A DNA stretch of 26,903 nucleotides from Proteobacteria bacterium SG_bin5 (GCA_002083475.1 LWDI01000076.1:596-27498); one strand, 5' to 3'; numbered from the stretch's first letter, positions 7,626 through 14,819 are shown. Made by a program: numbers and translations. The notes: generated by a model not told the origin, from the letters alone.

Positions 7626-8525
7626 TTACCGATCGCGTTCCAAAATGAACCGCGCGATGTCGCGCAGCAAATCCGCCTCGGGCCCGAAATTCTTCAGATG
7701 CGCGATCGATTGATCGACCAGCAGCCGCGCCTGTTCGCGCGCGCGGTCGACGCCGAGCAGGGTAAGGAAGGTCTCCTTGCCCTGCGCCTCGTCCTTGCCG
7801 ACGCGCTTGCCCATTTTGGTCTCGTCGCCTTCATGGTCGAGCAGATCATCGGCGATCTGGAAGGCGAGGCCGACGTCGCGCGCATAGCCGCGCAGGCCCG
7901 TGCGTCCTTCCGCCGGCACCCGGCCCAGGATCGCGCCCGCCTCGACCGAACTCGCGATCAGCGCGCCGGTCTTGAGCGCCTGCAGCCGGGTGATCGTCGG
8001 CAGGTCGAAGCTTGCCTTCTCGGCCTCGATGTCCATCATCTGCCCGCCCGCCATGCCGGCGGGGCCGGCGGCGCGCGCCAGATCGAACACCAGTTCGGCG
8101 CGCACGAAGGGATCGGAGTGGGTCGCGGGATCGGCGAGCACTTCGAAGGCGAGCGCGTGCAGGCAATCGCCCGCTAGGATCGCCGTCGCCTCGTCGAAGG
8201 CGCGGTGAACGGTCGGCTTGCCGCGGCGCAGATCGTCATCGTCCATCGCCGGCAGATCGTCGTGGATCAGCGAATAGACATGGATGCACTCGATCGCGAG
8301 CCCCGCGCGCCCCGCGCAATCGCGATCGACGCCGAACAGCCGCGCGGTGGCGGCGACCAGCAGCGGGCGCAGCCTTTTGCCCCCGCCGATCGCGGCGTGG
8401 CGCATCGCGCGATAGAGATCGGCGCGCGGATCGTCGGGGATTTGAAGCAACAGATCGAACCGGCGATCGATATCGGCGGAAACTTCGCCGAGCGCCGCGG
8501 TCAGCATCGTGGTGGCATCGCCCAT
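7626..8525 (-). CDS. ispA: Farnesyl diphosphate synthase (short-chain polyprenyl synthase)
   Basis: Cytoplasmic prenyltransferase that condenses isopentenyl diphosphate with DMAPP and GPP to make farnesyl diphosphate, the precursor of quinone, undecaprenyl and carotenoid chains. The 299 residues from the ATG at 8525 match IspA length. GGGKRLRP (about 47-54) binds IPP. The first Asp-rich motif DDLPAMDDDD is at 89-98, in the bacterial IspA form with two residues between the aspartates. GQMMDIEAEK is at about 161-170 and the second Asp-rich motif DDLLDHEGD at 226-234. The open frame extends to 8615, but that extension lies over the xseB end and is not IspA-like. It follows xseB with a 7-bp gap on the same strand, the usual exonuclease VII/IspA pairing. 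Geranylgeranyl synthesis cannot be excluded from sequence alone. Confidence 0.93.
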   Translation of the reverse strand: MGDATTMLTAALGEVSADIDRRFDLLLQIPDDPRADLYRAMRHAAIGGGKRLRPLLVAATARLFGVDRDCAGRAGLAIECIHVYSLIHDDLPAMDDDDLRRGKPTVHRAFDEATAILAGDCLHALAFEVLADPATHSDPFVRAELVFDLARAAGPAGMAGGQMMDIEAEKASFDLPTITRLQALKTGALIASSVEAGAILGRVPAEGRTGLRGYARDVGLAFQIADDLLDHEGDETKMGKRVGKDEAQGKETFLTLLGVDRAREQARLLVDQSIAHLKNFGPEADLLRDIARFILERDR

Positions 8526-8532
8526 CGCGGTG

Positions 8533-8778
8533 TCAGCTCGCTGCAAAAGAGGTGGTGCCGGCGGCGCGGCCTTCGGCATCGAGGCGGATCGCCTCGATCC
8601 GCGCCTGTGCCGCATCGAGCCGTTCGGCGCAACGCTGGCGCAACTGGCTCGCCCGCTCGTAAAGCGCGATCGACGTGTCGAGCGCTTCGTCGCCGCTTTC
8701 CAGCCGCCCGACGATTTGCTCCAATTCCTTCAGGGCGTTTTCGAACGCCATTTCGTTGACCGGTGTCGCGCCATCCAT
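8533..8778 (-). CDS. xseB: Exodeoxyribonuclease VII small subunit
   Basis: Small helical subunit of the single-strand-specific exonuclease VII. From the ATG at 8778 it has 81 residues, the normal XseB size. The family pattern is visible: MAFENALKELEQIVGRLESGDEALDTSIALYERASQL, i.e. F-x-x-A-L-x-E-L-E-x-I-V-x-x-L-E-x-G-x-x-x-L-x-x-S-I-x-L-Y-E-x-G/A. The open frame extends to 8865, but the extra N-terminus is low-complexity Arg/Ala sequence unlike the family. A GAGG lies just upstream. The large subunit xseA is not nearby. A promoter candidate at 8785-8814 would start transcription at or next to the ATG, which may make the mRNA leaderless. Confidence 0.92.
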   Translation of the reverse strand: MDGATPVNEMAFENALKELEQIVGRLESGDEALDTSIALYERASQLRQRCAERLDAAQARIEAIRLDAEGRAAGTTSFAAS

Positions 8779-8784
8779 GGCCTC

Positions 8785-8814
8785 GCTATGGGGCAGGCGG
8801 GCGAGGGGGGTCAA
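8785..8814 (-). promoter_or_regulatory. Candidate xseB-ispA promoter
   Basis: On the minus strand, TTGACC (8814-8809) and CATAGC (8790-8785) are separated by 18 bp. The -10 resembles the TATGGC of the rpmH promoter candidate in this same window. A start site about 7 bases downstream would fall on the ATG of xseB at 8778, implying little or no leader. Confidence 0.4.
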
Positions 8815-8879
8815 GAGAGCGGCGCCCTTGCGCGGGGCGCGGCGCCCGCGCAAACAGGCGCGCAACCGCGGAGATAGCC

Positions 8880-10283
8880 ATGTTCCAGTCGATCGATCCC
8901 GCCACCGGCGCGCCTGCGCACACCATCCCCGAAATGACCGCCGACCAAGTCGAGGCCGCCGTCGCGCGCGCGGCGGCGGCGTTTCGCGACTGGCGGCTGA
9001 CCCCGCTCGAGGCGCGCGCCGCGCTGCTCGAGGCGATCGCCGAGGAATTCGATCGCCACCGCGAACGGCTCGCGCGGCTGGCGACCACCGAAATGGGCAA
9101 GACCCTGAAAAGCGCGCGCGCCGAGGTGGAAAAATGCGCGGCCGGCTTGCGCTATTATGCGCAGCATGGCCCGGCGATGCTCCGCGAAATCGAGGTGCCG
9201 AGCGTGGGCGCGGCGCGGGTGCGCCAAGTCTGGCTGCCGATCGGCCCGGTGCTCGCGGTGATGCCCTGGAACTTCCCTTATTGGCAGGTGGTGCGCTTCC
9301 TGGCGCCGGCGATCATGGCGGGCAATGTCGGCCTGCTCAAACACGCTTCGCTGACCCAAGGCTGCGCGAGCGCGATCGAGGAAATGGTGGCGGCGGCGGG
9401 GGCGCCCGCGGGCCTGTTCCAGAATTTGGCGATCCGCGCGGGTGCGGTTGCGCCGCTCATCGCCGATCCGCGGATCGCGGCGGTGACGCTCACCGGTTCG
9501 GAGGAGGCGGGCGCCAAGGTCGCGGCGGCGGCGGGGTCGGCGCTGAAGAAAGTCGTGCTCGAACTCGGCGGGTCGGACCCGTTCATCGTGATGCCCTCGG
9601 CCGATCTCGACCGCGCGGTGAAGACGGCGGTCACGGCGCGGCTGCAAAATGCCGGGCAAAGCTGCATCTGCGCCAAGCGGATGATCGTCCATGCCGAGAT
9701 TTACGACGCGTTCGCCGAGCGTTTCACCGAGGCGATGCGCGCCGCCAAGGTCGGCGATCCGACCGACGAGAGCGTCGACCTCGGCCCCTTGTCGAGCGCC
9801 GAACAGCGCGACACGGTGGTCGCGCAGCTCGCGCGCTTCCAGGCGGCGGGCGCCCGGCTCGCGGGCGGCGAGGCGCTGCCGGGCAAAGGCGCGTTCCTGG
9901 CCCCCGGCGTGCTGACCGACGTGCCGCCGCGCGACCCGATCGCGCAAGAGGAGCTGTTCGGCCCGGTCGCGATGCTGTTCCGCGTGGCCGATATCGACGA
10001 GGCGATCGCGCTCGCCAATGACGTGCCCTTCGGCCTCGGCTCGTCGGTATGGACCAACGACGCCGCCGAGCAGGCGCGCTTCGTGCGCGATCTGGAGGCA
10101 GGGATGACGGCGGTGAACCAAATGCTCGCCTCCACCCCCGAGGCGGCCTTTGGCGGGGTCAAGCGTTCGGGCCATGGCCGCGAGCTCGGCCCCTGGGGGA
10201 TGCATGAATTCATGAATCTGAAGACGGTGACCATCGCGGACGCCCCCGCGCCGGCGCCGTCGCCACAGGTGCAAGGAGAATGA
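8880..10283 (+). CDS. NAD(P)-dependent aldehyde dehydrogenase, succinate-semialdehyde dehydrogenase type (Sad/YneI-like)
   Basis: Cytoplasmic aldehyde dehydrogenase, most likely oxidising succinate semialdehyde to succinate. The 467 residues from the ATG at 8880 match the family. MPWNFPYWQVVRF (about 128-140) followed by AGNVGLLKHAS resembles E. coli Sad/YneI rather than GabD. TLTGSEEAG (about 204-211) lies in the cofactor fold. The general base is E228 in LELGGSDPF and the catalytic nucleophile C262 in GQSCICAKR. EELFGPVA and the C-terminal GGVKRSGHGRELG are also typical. GGAG lies 6 bases before the ATG. The frame stays open upstream to 8763, but that part is Arg/Gly-rich and runs into the divergent xseB promoter region. 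The C-terminal Ala/Pro tail contains the AAGGAG that serves sodC. The precise aldehyde is inferred from similarity only. Confidence 0.92.
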   Translation: MFQSIDPATGAPAHTIPEMTADQVEAAVARAAAAFRDWRLTPLEARAALLEAIAEEFDRHRERLARLATTEMGKTLKSARAEVEKCAAGLRYYAQHGPAMLREIEVPSVGAARVRQVWLPIGPVLAVMPWNFPYWQVVRFLAPAIMAGNVGLLKHASLTQGCASAIEEMVAAAGAPAGLFQNLAIRAGAVAPLIADPRIAAVTLTGSEEAGAKVAAAAGSALKKVVLELGGSDPFIVMPSADLDRAVKTAVTARLQNAGQSCICAKRMIVHAEIYDAFAERFTEAMRAAKVGDPTDESVDLGPLSSAEQRDTVVAQLARFQAAGARLAGGEALPGKGAFLAPGVLTDVPPRDPIAQEELFGPVAMLFRVADIDEAIALANDVPFGLGSSVWTNDAAEQARFVRDLEAGMTAVNQMLASTPEAAFGGVKRSGHGRELGPWGMHEFMNLKTVTIADAPAPAPSPQVQGE

Positions 10284-10285
10284 CG

Positions 10286-10798
10286 ATGCGCATGCTGATG
10301 ATCGCCACCGCCCTGGGCTTGACCCTCTCCGCCGCCGCGTTCGCCGCGCGCAAGCCCGCGCCCGAAGTCGCGACCGCGATCCTGCGCGCGCCCGACGGCA
10401 AGCAAGTCGGCCGCGCGACCGCGCGCGAGGTGAAGCAGGGCCTGCGCGTCACGGTCGACGTGCGCGGCCTGCCCGAGGGGCAGCATGGCGCGCATATCCA
10501 CACCGTCGGCCAATGCGACGCCCCCGATTTCGCGACCGCCGGCGGGCATTGGAATCCGCTCGGCACCAAGCATGGCTCGATGAACCCGGCCGGGCCGCAC
10601 GAGGGCGATCTGCCGAACCTGTTGATCGGCAAGGACGCGCGCGGGACGATCGGCGCGGTGATCCCCAAGGCGACGCTCGCCGGGCTGCTCGATGCCGATG
10701 GCGCGGCGCTGGTCGTCCACGCCGGGCGCGACGATCTGATGACCGACCCTTCGGGCAACAGCGGCGGGCGCGTCGCCTGCGGGGTGTTCGCGAAGTAG
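10286..10798 (+). CDS. sodC: Periplasmic superoxide dismutase [Cu-Zn]
   Basis: Exported enzyme that dismutates superoxide to O2 and H2O2 in the periplasm. Residues 1-21 look like a signal peptide (MRMLMIATALGLTLSAAAFA, likely cut after AFA). Copper ligands are H70 and H72 in HGAHIHTVGQC, bridging H88 in GGHWNP and H145 in VVHAG. Zinc ligands include H105 and D108 in GPHEGDLPN. C77 and C165 are placed for the conserved disulfide, and NSGGRVACGV closes the fold. I chose the ATG at 10286 because AAGGAG (10273-10278) is 7 bases away. The ATG at 10280 overlaps the ALDH stop but is only one base from that Shine-Dalgarno. The gene starts 2 bp after the ALDH stop and is surely co-transcribed with it. 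A strong terminator follows. Confidence 0.95.
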   Translation: MRMLMIATALGLTLSAAAFAARKPAPEVATAILRAPDGKQVGRATAREVKQGLRVTVDVRGLPEGQHGAHIHTVGQCDAPDFATAGGHWNPLGTKHGSMNPAGPHEGDLPNLLIGKDARGTIGAVIPKATLAGLLDADGAALVVHAGRDDLMTDPSGNSGGRVACGVFAK

Positions 10799-10814
10799 CG
10801 ACGCCGCGCGGGGG

Positions 10815-10845
10815 CCCGCTTTGGCGCTCGGCGAAGCGGGTTTTT
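10815..10845 (+). terminator. Intrinsic terminator of the aldehyde dehydrogenase-sodC unit
   Basis: CCCGCTT (10815-10821) pairs with AAGCGGG (10834-10840) and is followed at once by TTTTT (10841-10845). It begins 17 bp after the sodC stop. This is the clearest Rho-independent terminator in the window. Confidence 0.85.
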
Positions 10846-11129
10846 CTCCACCCGGCGAAGCGCGGAGCAAGCATGAAAGCGCCGCGACGCCGGGCGCCCG
10901 TTGCCGAACCGACGCCTCGGATCGCCGCTTCAGATCGTCGCTCGTCGCGAATTGCGCGCCTGCGGCAAGAGCGGTTTCCGATCCGATTGCATCGGATCGC
11001 CGCTCTAGATCGTTGATTTGCCGTGATTTCCGAGTCGGCAGGTGATTCCACCTGCCTGGAAATCGCTCTAATCCCGCCTGCCTGGAAATCGCGCTAGCGA
11101 CCCGATCTGGGCGGCGCTACCCAGAGCGC
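10846..11129. repeat. Gene-free stretch with palindromes and short direct repeats
   Basis: With the terminator, the gap between sodC and the ABC ATPase is 331 bp and I see no gene in it. It holds two near-identical 23-bp units starting CGGATCGCCGCT (10918-10940 and 10993-11015), a perfect hairpin GATCCGAT-TGC-ATCGGATC (10980-10998), an imperfect 40-bp palindrome (11025-11064) and a 15-bp direct repeat CCTGCCTGGAAATCG (11051-11065 and 11077-11091). No clear promoter for the ABC genes stands out. Confidence 0.7.
11025..11064. repeat. Imperfect 40-bp palindrome
   Basis: Outer arms GATTTCC (11025-11031) and GGAAATC (11058-11064) enclose inner arms GGCAGGTG (11037-11044) and CACCTGCC (11049-11056) around an ATTC loop. 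The right side, CCTGCCTGGAAATCG, is repeated once more at 11077-11091 without its partner, as if a second copy had been truncated. Confidence 0.65.
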
Positions 11130-12044
11130 ATGCTCGCGATCGAAACATTAGGGCTCAGCAAAGGCTTTGGCGGGCGGCTGGCGGTGGAGGGCGTGTCCCT
11201 GCGGGTGCCGATGGGGAGCATCTACGGCTTTCTCGGCCCCAATGGCGCCGGCAAGACGACGACGATGCGGCTGCTGCTCGGCCTGCTCCGCGCCGATGCC
11301 GGGCAGGTCCGGCTGTTGGGCGTCGATCTCGCCGCCGATCGTATCGCCGCGTTGCGCGGGGTGGGCGCCTTCGTCGAGAGCCCCAGCCTTTACGATCATC
11401 TCTCGGGCCGCGCCAATCTCGGCCTGACCCAGACCTTGCTCGGCTTGCCCCGGCGCGAAATCGACCGGGTGCTCGAGGTGGTCGAGCTGCGCCACGCCGC
11501 CGAGCGACGCGTGGCGGGCTATTCGCTCGGCATGAAGCAGCGCTTGGCGCTCGCCCGGGCGTTGCTCGGCGCGCCGCGCTTGTTGCTGCTCGACGAGCCG
11601 ACCAATGGCCTCGACCCCGATGGCATCATCGCGATGCGCGATTTGATCCGCGCGCTGCCCCATCGCATCGGCGCGACCATCTTCGTCTCCAGCCATTTGC
11701 TCGCCGAGGTGGAGCGCGTCGCGACGATCATCGGGCTGATGCGCGGCGGGCGGCTGGTGCTCCAGGCGGATATCGCCGCGCTCACCGGCGGCGCGCGCCG
11801 GGTGCGGTTCGATCTGGATCACGCCGCGCGGGGGGTGGCGTTGCTGGGTGGGATGGGGCTCCAGGCCGAGGTGATCGACGCCGGTGCGCTGCATCTGGTC
11901 TGCCCGGCGCAAGACCAGGTCGCCCCGCTCGCCGCGCGCGCCAATGGCGCGCTGGTCGGCGCGGGGATCGCGGTGTTCGCGATCACGCCCGAGCCGCGCA
12001 CGCTCGAACAAATATACCGGCAGAGCGGGGTGCTGGCGGCATGA
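11130..12044 (+). CDS. ABC-2 type exporter, ATP-binding subunit
   Basis: ATPase subunit of a small exporter, 304 residues. Walker A is GPNGAGKT (36-43), the signature YSLGMKQRLALARAL (131-145), Walker B LLLLDEPTNGLDPDG (about 151-165) and the switch histidine H189 in VSSHL. The signature is SLGMKQR rather than LSGGQ, as in BcrA/CcmA-like antibiotic or lantibiotic-immunity exporters. Residues ~225-304 form a C-terminal accessory domain. The TGA overlaps the permease ATG (12041), so the pair is translationally coupled. The ATG at 11130 has no convincing Shine-Dalgarno. The substrate is unknown; similarity to peptide-antibiotic self-protection exporters is a family-level resemblance only. Confidence 0.92.
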   Translation: MLAIETLGLSKGFGGRLAVEGVSLRVPMGSIYGFLGPNGAGKTTTMRLLLGLLRADAGQVRLLGVDLAADRIAALRGVGAFVESPSLYDHLSGRANLGLTQTLLGLPRREIDRVLEVVELRHAAERRVAGYSLGMKQRLALARALLGAPRLLLLDEPTNGLDPDGIIAMRDLIRALPHRIGATIFVSSHLLAEVERVATIIGLMRGGRLVLQADIAALTGGARRVRFDLDHAARGVALLGGMGLQAEVIDAGALHLVCPAQDQVAPLAARANGALVGAGIAVFAITPEPRTLEQIYRQSGVLAA

Positions 12045-12766
12045 TCGCGCTGCTCCGCACCGAATGGCGCAAGCTCGGCGGCTCGCTCGCGTTGCTCTTC
12101 GCGCTGCTCGCGCCGGCGCTGCCGGGGCTGCTCGCGGCGCTCGCCATGGCGACCAACCGCCGCGCGTCGAGCTGGGCGAGTATCGTCGGCCAATTCGCGC
12201 TGCCGCTATGGACGCTGTTCCTGCTGCCGATGTGCCTCGCCGCGTTCACGACCTTGGTCGCGCAGATCGAATATCGCGGGCGGGGCTGGGACCATCTGCT
12301 CGCGCTGCCGATCGCGCGGTGGCGGATCTTCGCCGCCAAGGCGCTGGCGGTGCTCGCCGCCGCCGCTGTGATGACGCTGTTGATGCTGGCGTTCGCGATC
12401 GCCGGCGCGGCGCTGGGCGGGGCGATCAGCGGGCGGATGCCGGTCGGGGCGCTCCCCTGGAGCGCCTGGGGCCTCCAGCTGGGGCAAGTGCTCGCGGCGG
12501 GGCTGTTGATGGCCGTGCTGCAGCTATGGGCGGCGCTGCGCTTCGGCAATTTCGTGGTGCCGCTCGCGGTCGGTATCGGCGGCACGCTCGTCGCGCTGGC
12601 GGTCGCGATCACGCGCACCCATCAGGCCGATTGGTTTCCCTGGGTGCTGCCTTTCCGCGTCACGGTCACCGCCGATCCCCTGCCCGCGGTGCTGATCGGC
12701 GCGGGGGGCGGGGTGATCGTGCTGGTCGCGATGATCATCGATCTGTCGCGCCGCGGCTTTCGTTGA
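12041..12766 (+). CDS. ABC-2 type exporter, membrane subunit
   Basis: A 241-residue inner-membrane protein with about six hydrophobic segments (around residues 16-38, 50-75, 100-130, 145-170, 175-195 and 212-235). It begins MIALLRTEWRKLGGS, the amphipathic N-terminus usual for ABC-2 permeases. It has one membrane domain and would form a dimer with two copies of the upstream ATPase, whose stop it overlaps by 4 bp. Its last 32 bp (12735-12766) overlap the 3' end of dapE on the other strand. Substrate unknown. Confidence 0.88.
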   Translation: MIALLRTEWRKLGGSLALLFALLAPALPGLLAALAMATNRRASSWASIVGQFALPLWTLFLLPMCLAAFTTLVAQIEYRGRGWDHLLALPIARWRIFAAKALAVLAAAAVMTLLMLAFAIAGAALGGAISGRMPVGALPWSAWGLQLGQVLAAGLLMAVLQLWAALRFGNFVVPLAVGIGGTLVALAVAITRTHQADWFPWVLPFRVTVTADPLPAVLIGAGGGVIVLVAMIIDLSRRGFR

Positions 12767-13889
12767 ACGCGCGCCGGGCGATGTCTTCGTAGATCGCGGT
12801 CAGCAGCCGCAGATCCTCGACCGCGACCGCCTCGTCGAGCTTGTGCATGGTCGCGTTGACCAGCCCGAATTCGACCACCGGGCAGAGCGCGGCGAGGAAA
12901 CGCGCGTCGGAGGTGCCGCCGCTCGTCGAGAGTTCGGGCGCCGCGCCGGTCCGCGCCGCGATCGCGTCGCTCACCAGCGTCGAGAGCGCGCCCGGCGGGG
13001 TGAGGAAGGCTTCGCCCGAGACGCGCGGGGTGACGATCGCCTCGGGCGCATGAGCGTGGACGATCGCCGTCACCCGTTCCGCGAGCGCATCGCCCCGGTG
13101 CCGGTCGTTGAACCGGATCGCGAGGCGGGCGCGTGCCCGCGCCGGGATGACGTTGGTCGCCGGGTTGCCCACCTCGAGCTCGGTAATCTCCAGATTGGAG
13201 GGCTGGAACCAGTCGGTCCCTTCGTCCAGCACCAGCGCATCGAGCGCCGCGAGCGCGCGGACGAGCTTCGGGACCGGATTGTCCGCCAGATGCGGATAAG
13301 CGACATGGCCCTGGCGCCCCGGCACCTCGATCCAGATGTTCACCGATCCGCGCCGGCCGATTTTCACCATGTCGCCCAGCCGGTTGACCGAGGTGGGCTC
13401 GCCGACCAGGCAAGCATCGGGCGCGATCCCGCGCTCGGCCATGCGCGCCATCAATGCGCGGGTACCGTACACCGCCGGCCCTTCCTCGTCGCCGGTGACG
13501 ATCAGGCTGAGCGTCCCCGCCTCGGCCGGCACGCGCGCGGCGGCGGCGACGAAAGCGGCGATCGCGCCCTTCATGTCCACCGCGCCGCGCCCATGGAGCA
13601 GCCCGCCCGCCTCGACCGGATCGAACGCGCCATGCGTCCAGCCCGCGCCCGGCGGCACCACGTCGAGATGTCCGGCGAAGGCGAAATGCCGGCCCGGCGC
13701 GCGCCGCACCGCGAGCAGATTTTCGACCGGCCCATCGGGCGCCGCGCCTTCGACGAAGCGTTCGACCGCGAAACCGAGCGGGGCGAGGGCGGCCTCCAAC
13801 ACGTCGAACACCGCGCCGCGCGCGGGTGTCACGCTCTCGCACGCGATCAGGGCCTTGGTGAGCGCGACGGGATCGGGCAAATGGGTCAT
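12735..13889 (-). CDS. dapE: Succinyl-diaminopimelate desuccinylase DapE
   Basis: Cytoplasmic di-zinc M20 hydrolase that releases succinate from N-succinyl-LL-diaminopimelate in lysine and peptidoglycan precursor synthesis. 384 residues from the ATG at 13889. Metal and catalytic residues visible are H74 and D76 in AGHLDVVPPG, D105 in GRGAVDMKG, the catalytic base E135 and metal ligand E136 in TGDEEGP, and the C-terminal histidine in NATMHKLDE. The central dimerisation domain carries RRGSVN and GxxGHVAYPHLADNP-type motifs. The frame is open to 13940, but the ATG at 13889 fits the family N-terminus (LPDPVALTKALIACESVTP) and has an AAGGGA about 9 bases upstream. It is divergent from the cupin gene with only 13 bp between start codons, so the two leaders must overlap. 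Confidence 0.96.
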   Translation of the reverse strand: MTHLPDPVALTKALIACESVTPARGAVFDVLEAALAPLGFAVERFVEGAAPDGPVENLLAVRRAPGRHFAFAGHLDVVPPGAGWTHGAFDPVEAGGLLHGRGAVDMKGAIAAFVAAAARVPAEAGTLSLIVTGDEEGPAVYGTRALMARMAERGIAPDACLVGEPTSVNRLGDMVKIGRRGSVNIWIEVPGRQGHVAYPHLADNPVPKLVRALAALDALVLDEGTDWFQPSNLEITELEVGNPATNVIPARARARLAIRFNDRHRGDALAERVTAIVHAHAPEAIVTPRVSGEAFLTPPGALSTLVSDAIAARTGAAPELSTSGGTSDARFLAALCPVVEFGLVNATMHKLDEAVAVEDLRLLTAIYEDIARRAFNESRGATDR

Positions 13890-13895
13890 AGGAGG
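13890..13895 (+). promoter_or_regulatory. Perfect Shine-Dalgarno AGGAGG fixing a TTG start
   Basis: AGGAGG lies 7 bases before the TTG at 13903 and directly abuts the dapE start on the other strand. The ATG at 13896 that follows it immediately is in a different frame and too close to be used. This site decides the start of the cupin gene. Confidence 0.75.
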
Positions 13896-13902
13896 ATGTC
13901 CC

Positions 13903-14367
13903 TTGCCCAAGCTCGACCTCGCATCAATCCCCCCGAGCAACGCGACCGGCTATCCGTCGCCCTTCGACGAAGCCGTCGCCGGCCGCTGGTGGCGGCGTCT
14001 GGCGCCGGCGGGCGGGCTCACCGAATTGGGCGCGAGCCATGTCGTGCTGAAGCCCGGCGCCTGGTCGTCGCAGCGCCACTGGCATGAGGCTGAGGACGAA
14101 TTGCTGGTGATGCTCGCGGGCGAGGCGGTGCTGATCGAGGACGGCGGCGAGACTTTGCTGCGCGCGGGCGATGTCGCCGCCTGGCCCAAGGGCGTGGCGA
14201 ACGGGCATCATCTGGTGAACCGCAGCGAGCAGGACGCGGTGTTCGTCGCCATCTCCGCCGGCGATCGCGACGGCGGCGGCAGCTATTCGGACATCGACAT
14301 GACGTTCAGCGCCGAGGGTTATTTCCACAAGGACGGCACGCCTTATCCGAGCGAGCGGATCAAATGA
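13903..14367 (+). CDS. Cupin-domain protein, TTG start
   Basis: A 154-residue single-domain cupin. Cupin motif 1 is complete: G52, H59, H61, E66 and G73 within GAWSSQRHWHEAEDELLVML. Motif 2 is complete too: G89, P95, G97, H102/H103 and N106 within GDVAAWPKGVANGHHLVN. H59, H61, E66 and H102 or H103 are the expected metal ligands. There is no ATG in frame at the N-terminus. The TTG at 13903, read as MPKLDLASIPPSN, has a perfect AGGAGG 7 bases upstream. The stop overlaps the ATG of the next gene (14364). Cupins range from sugar isomerases to storage proteins, so the reaction cannot be named; the short acidic tail and single domain resemble small uncharacterised bacterial cupins. Confidence 0.82.
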   Translation: MPKLDLASIPPSNATGYPSPFDEAVAGRWWRRLAPAGGLTELGASHVVLKPGAWSSQRHWHEAEDELLVMLAGEAVLIEDGGETLLRAGDVAAWPKGVANGHHLVNRSEQDAVFVAISAGDRDGGGSYSDIDMTFSAEGYFHKDGTPYPSERIK

Positions 14368-14819
14368 CGGATGAGGCCGGCATTAAATCGCCGCGTAACG
14401 AGCGGCTTTACGCCATCGCCCTCGATACCCGCTTCAATCGCCAGATCGGCACCTGGCTGCCGAAAATTCGCGCTCTGGCAACGCGCGGGGATAGGGACGC
14501 GATGACCGATCTCGCGGACTGGTGTTCCGGGCAGGATAGGCGCTCCGAAATGGGCTCTTTGGCCAATCCCGCGAGCCCGGCTGGTCTGTATCTTCGCGCC
14601 TATCGCCAAGGTTCGGTTCGCGCGGCGGAGAATATGGCGATAAGCTGTTTCAACCGCCGCGATCTTATCGGCTATCGCTATTGGCTCGTGCGGGCAGCGC
14701 GTGCCGGAAGCGCCGACGCTGAGCGAGCGGTCCGCCGTTTCGAAATACGGTCATGGCATGGTGCAGCAAGGGGCATTGGCCGACTGCGTCCGAGGCGAAA
14801 GCGCGACGGGCTCGCTTAA
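14364..14819 (+). CDS. Small Sel1-repeat-like protein of unknown function
   Basis: A 151-residue protein I cannot assign to a named gene. Residues ~33-125 resemble short Sel1/TPR-like helical pairs: ALATRGDRDAMTDLADWC, then GLYLRAYRQGSVRAAENMAISCF, then YRYWLVRAARAGSADAERAVRRF. The repeated A..G...A pattern is the Sel1 solenoid signature. The tail is strongly basic. Its ATG overlaps the cupin stop (ATGA), so it is coupled to that gene. Base composition is visibly less GC-rich than its neighbours. Its TAA (14817-14819) and the GST TAA on the other strand (14816-14818) share one CTTAAG. No signal peptide or membrane segment is seen. Confidence 0.65.
   Translation: MTDEAGIKSPRNERLYAIALDTRFNRQIGTWLPKIRALATRGDRDAMTDLADWCSGQDRRSEMGSLANPASPAGLYLRAYRQGSVRAAENMAISCFNRRDLIGYRYWLVRAARAGSADAERAVRRFEIRSWHGAARGIGRLRPRRKRDGLA

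Noticed and set aside
8526..8615. N-terminal extension of ispA
   Set aside because: The extra 30 residues overlap the xseB coding end and are unlike the family; the ATG at 8525 fits IspA length.
8811..10274. 487-codon frame on the minus strand opposite the aldehyde dehydrogenase
   Set aside because: Antisense shadow of a gene with intact catalytic motifs; the translation has no recognisable fold.
12843..14087. 414-codon frame on the plus strand opposite dapE and into the cupin gene
   Set aside because: Antisense to dapE and out of frame with the cupin motifs; the ATG at 13896 belongs to this frame and is too close to AGGAGG to be a start.
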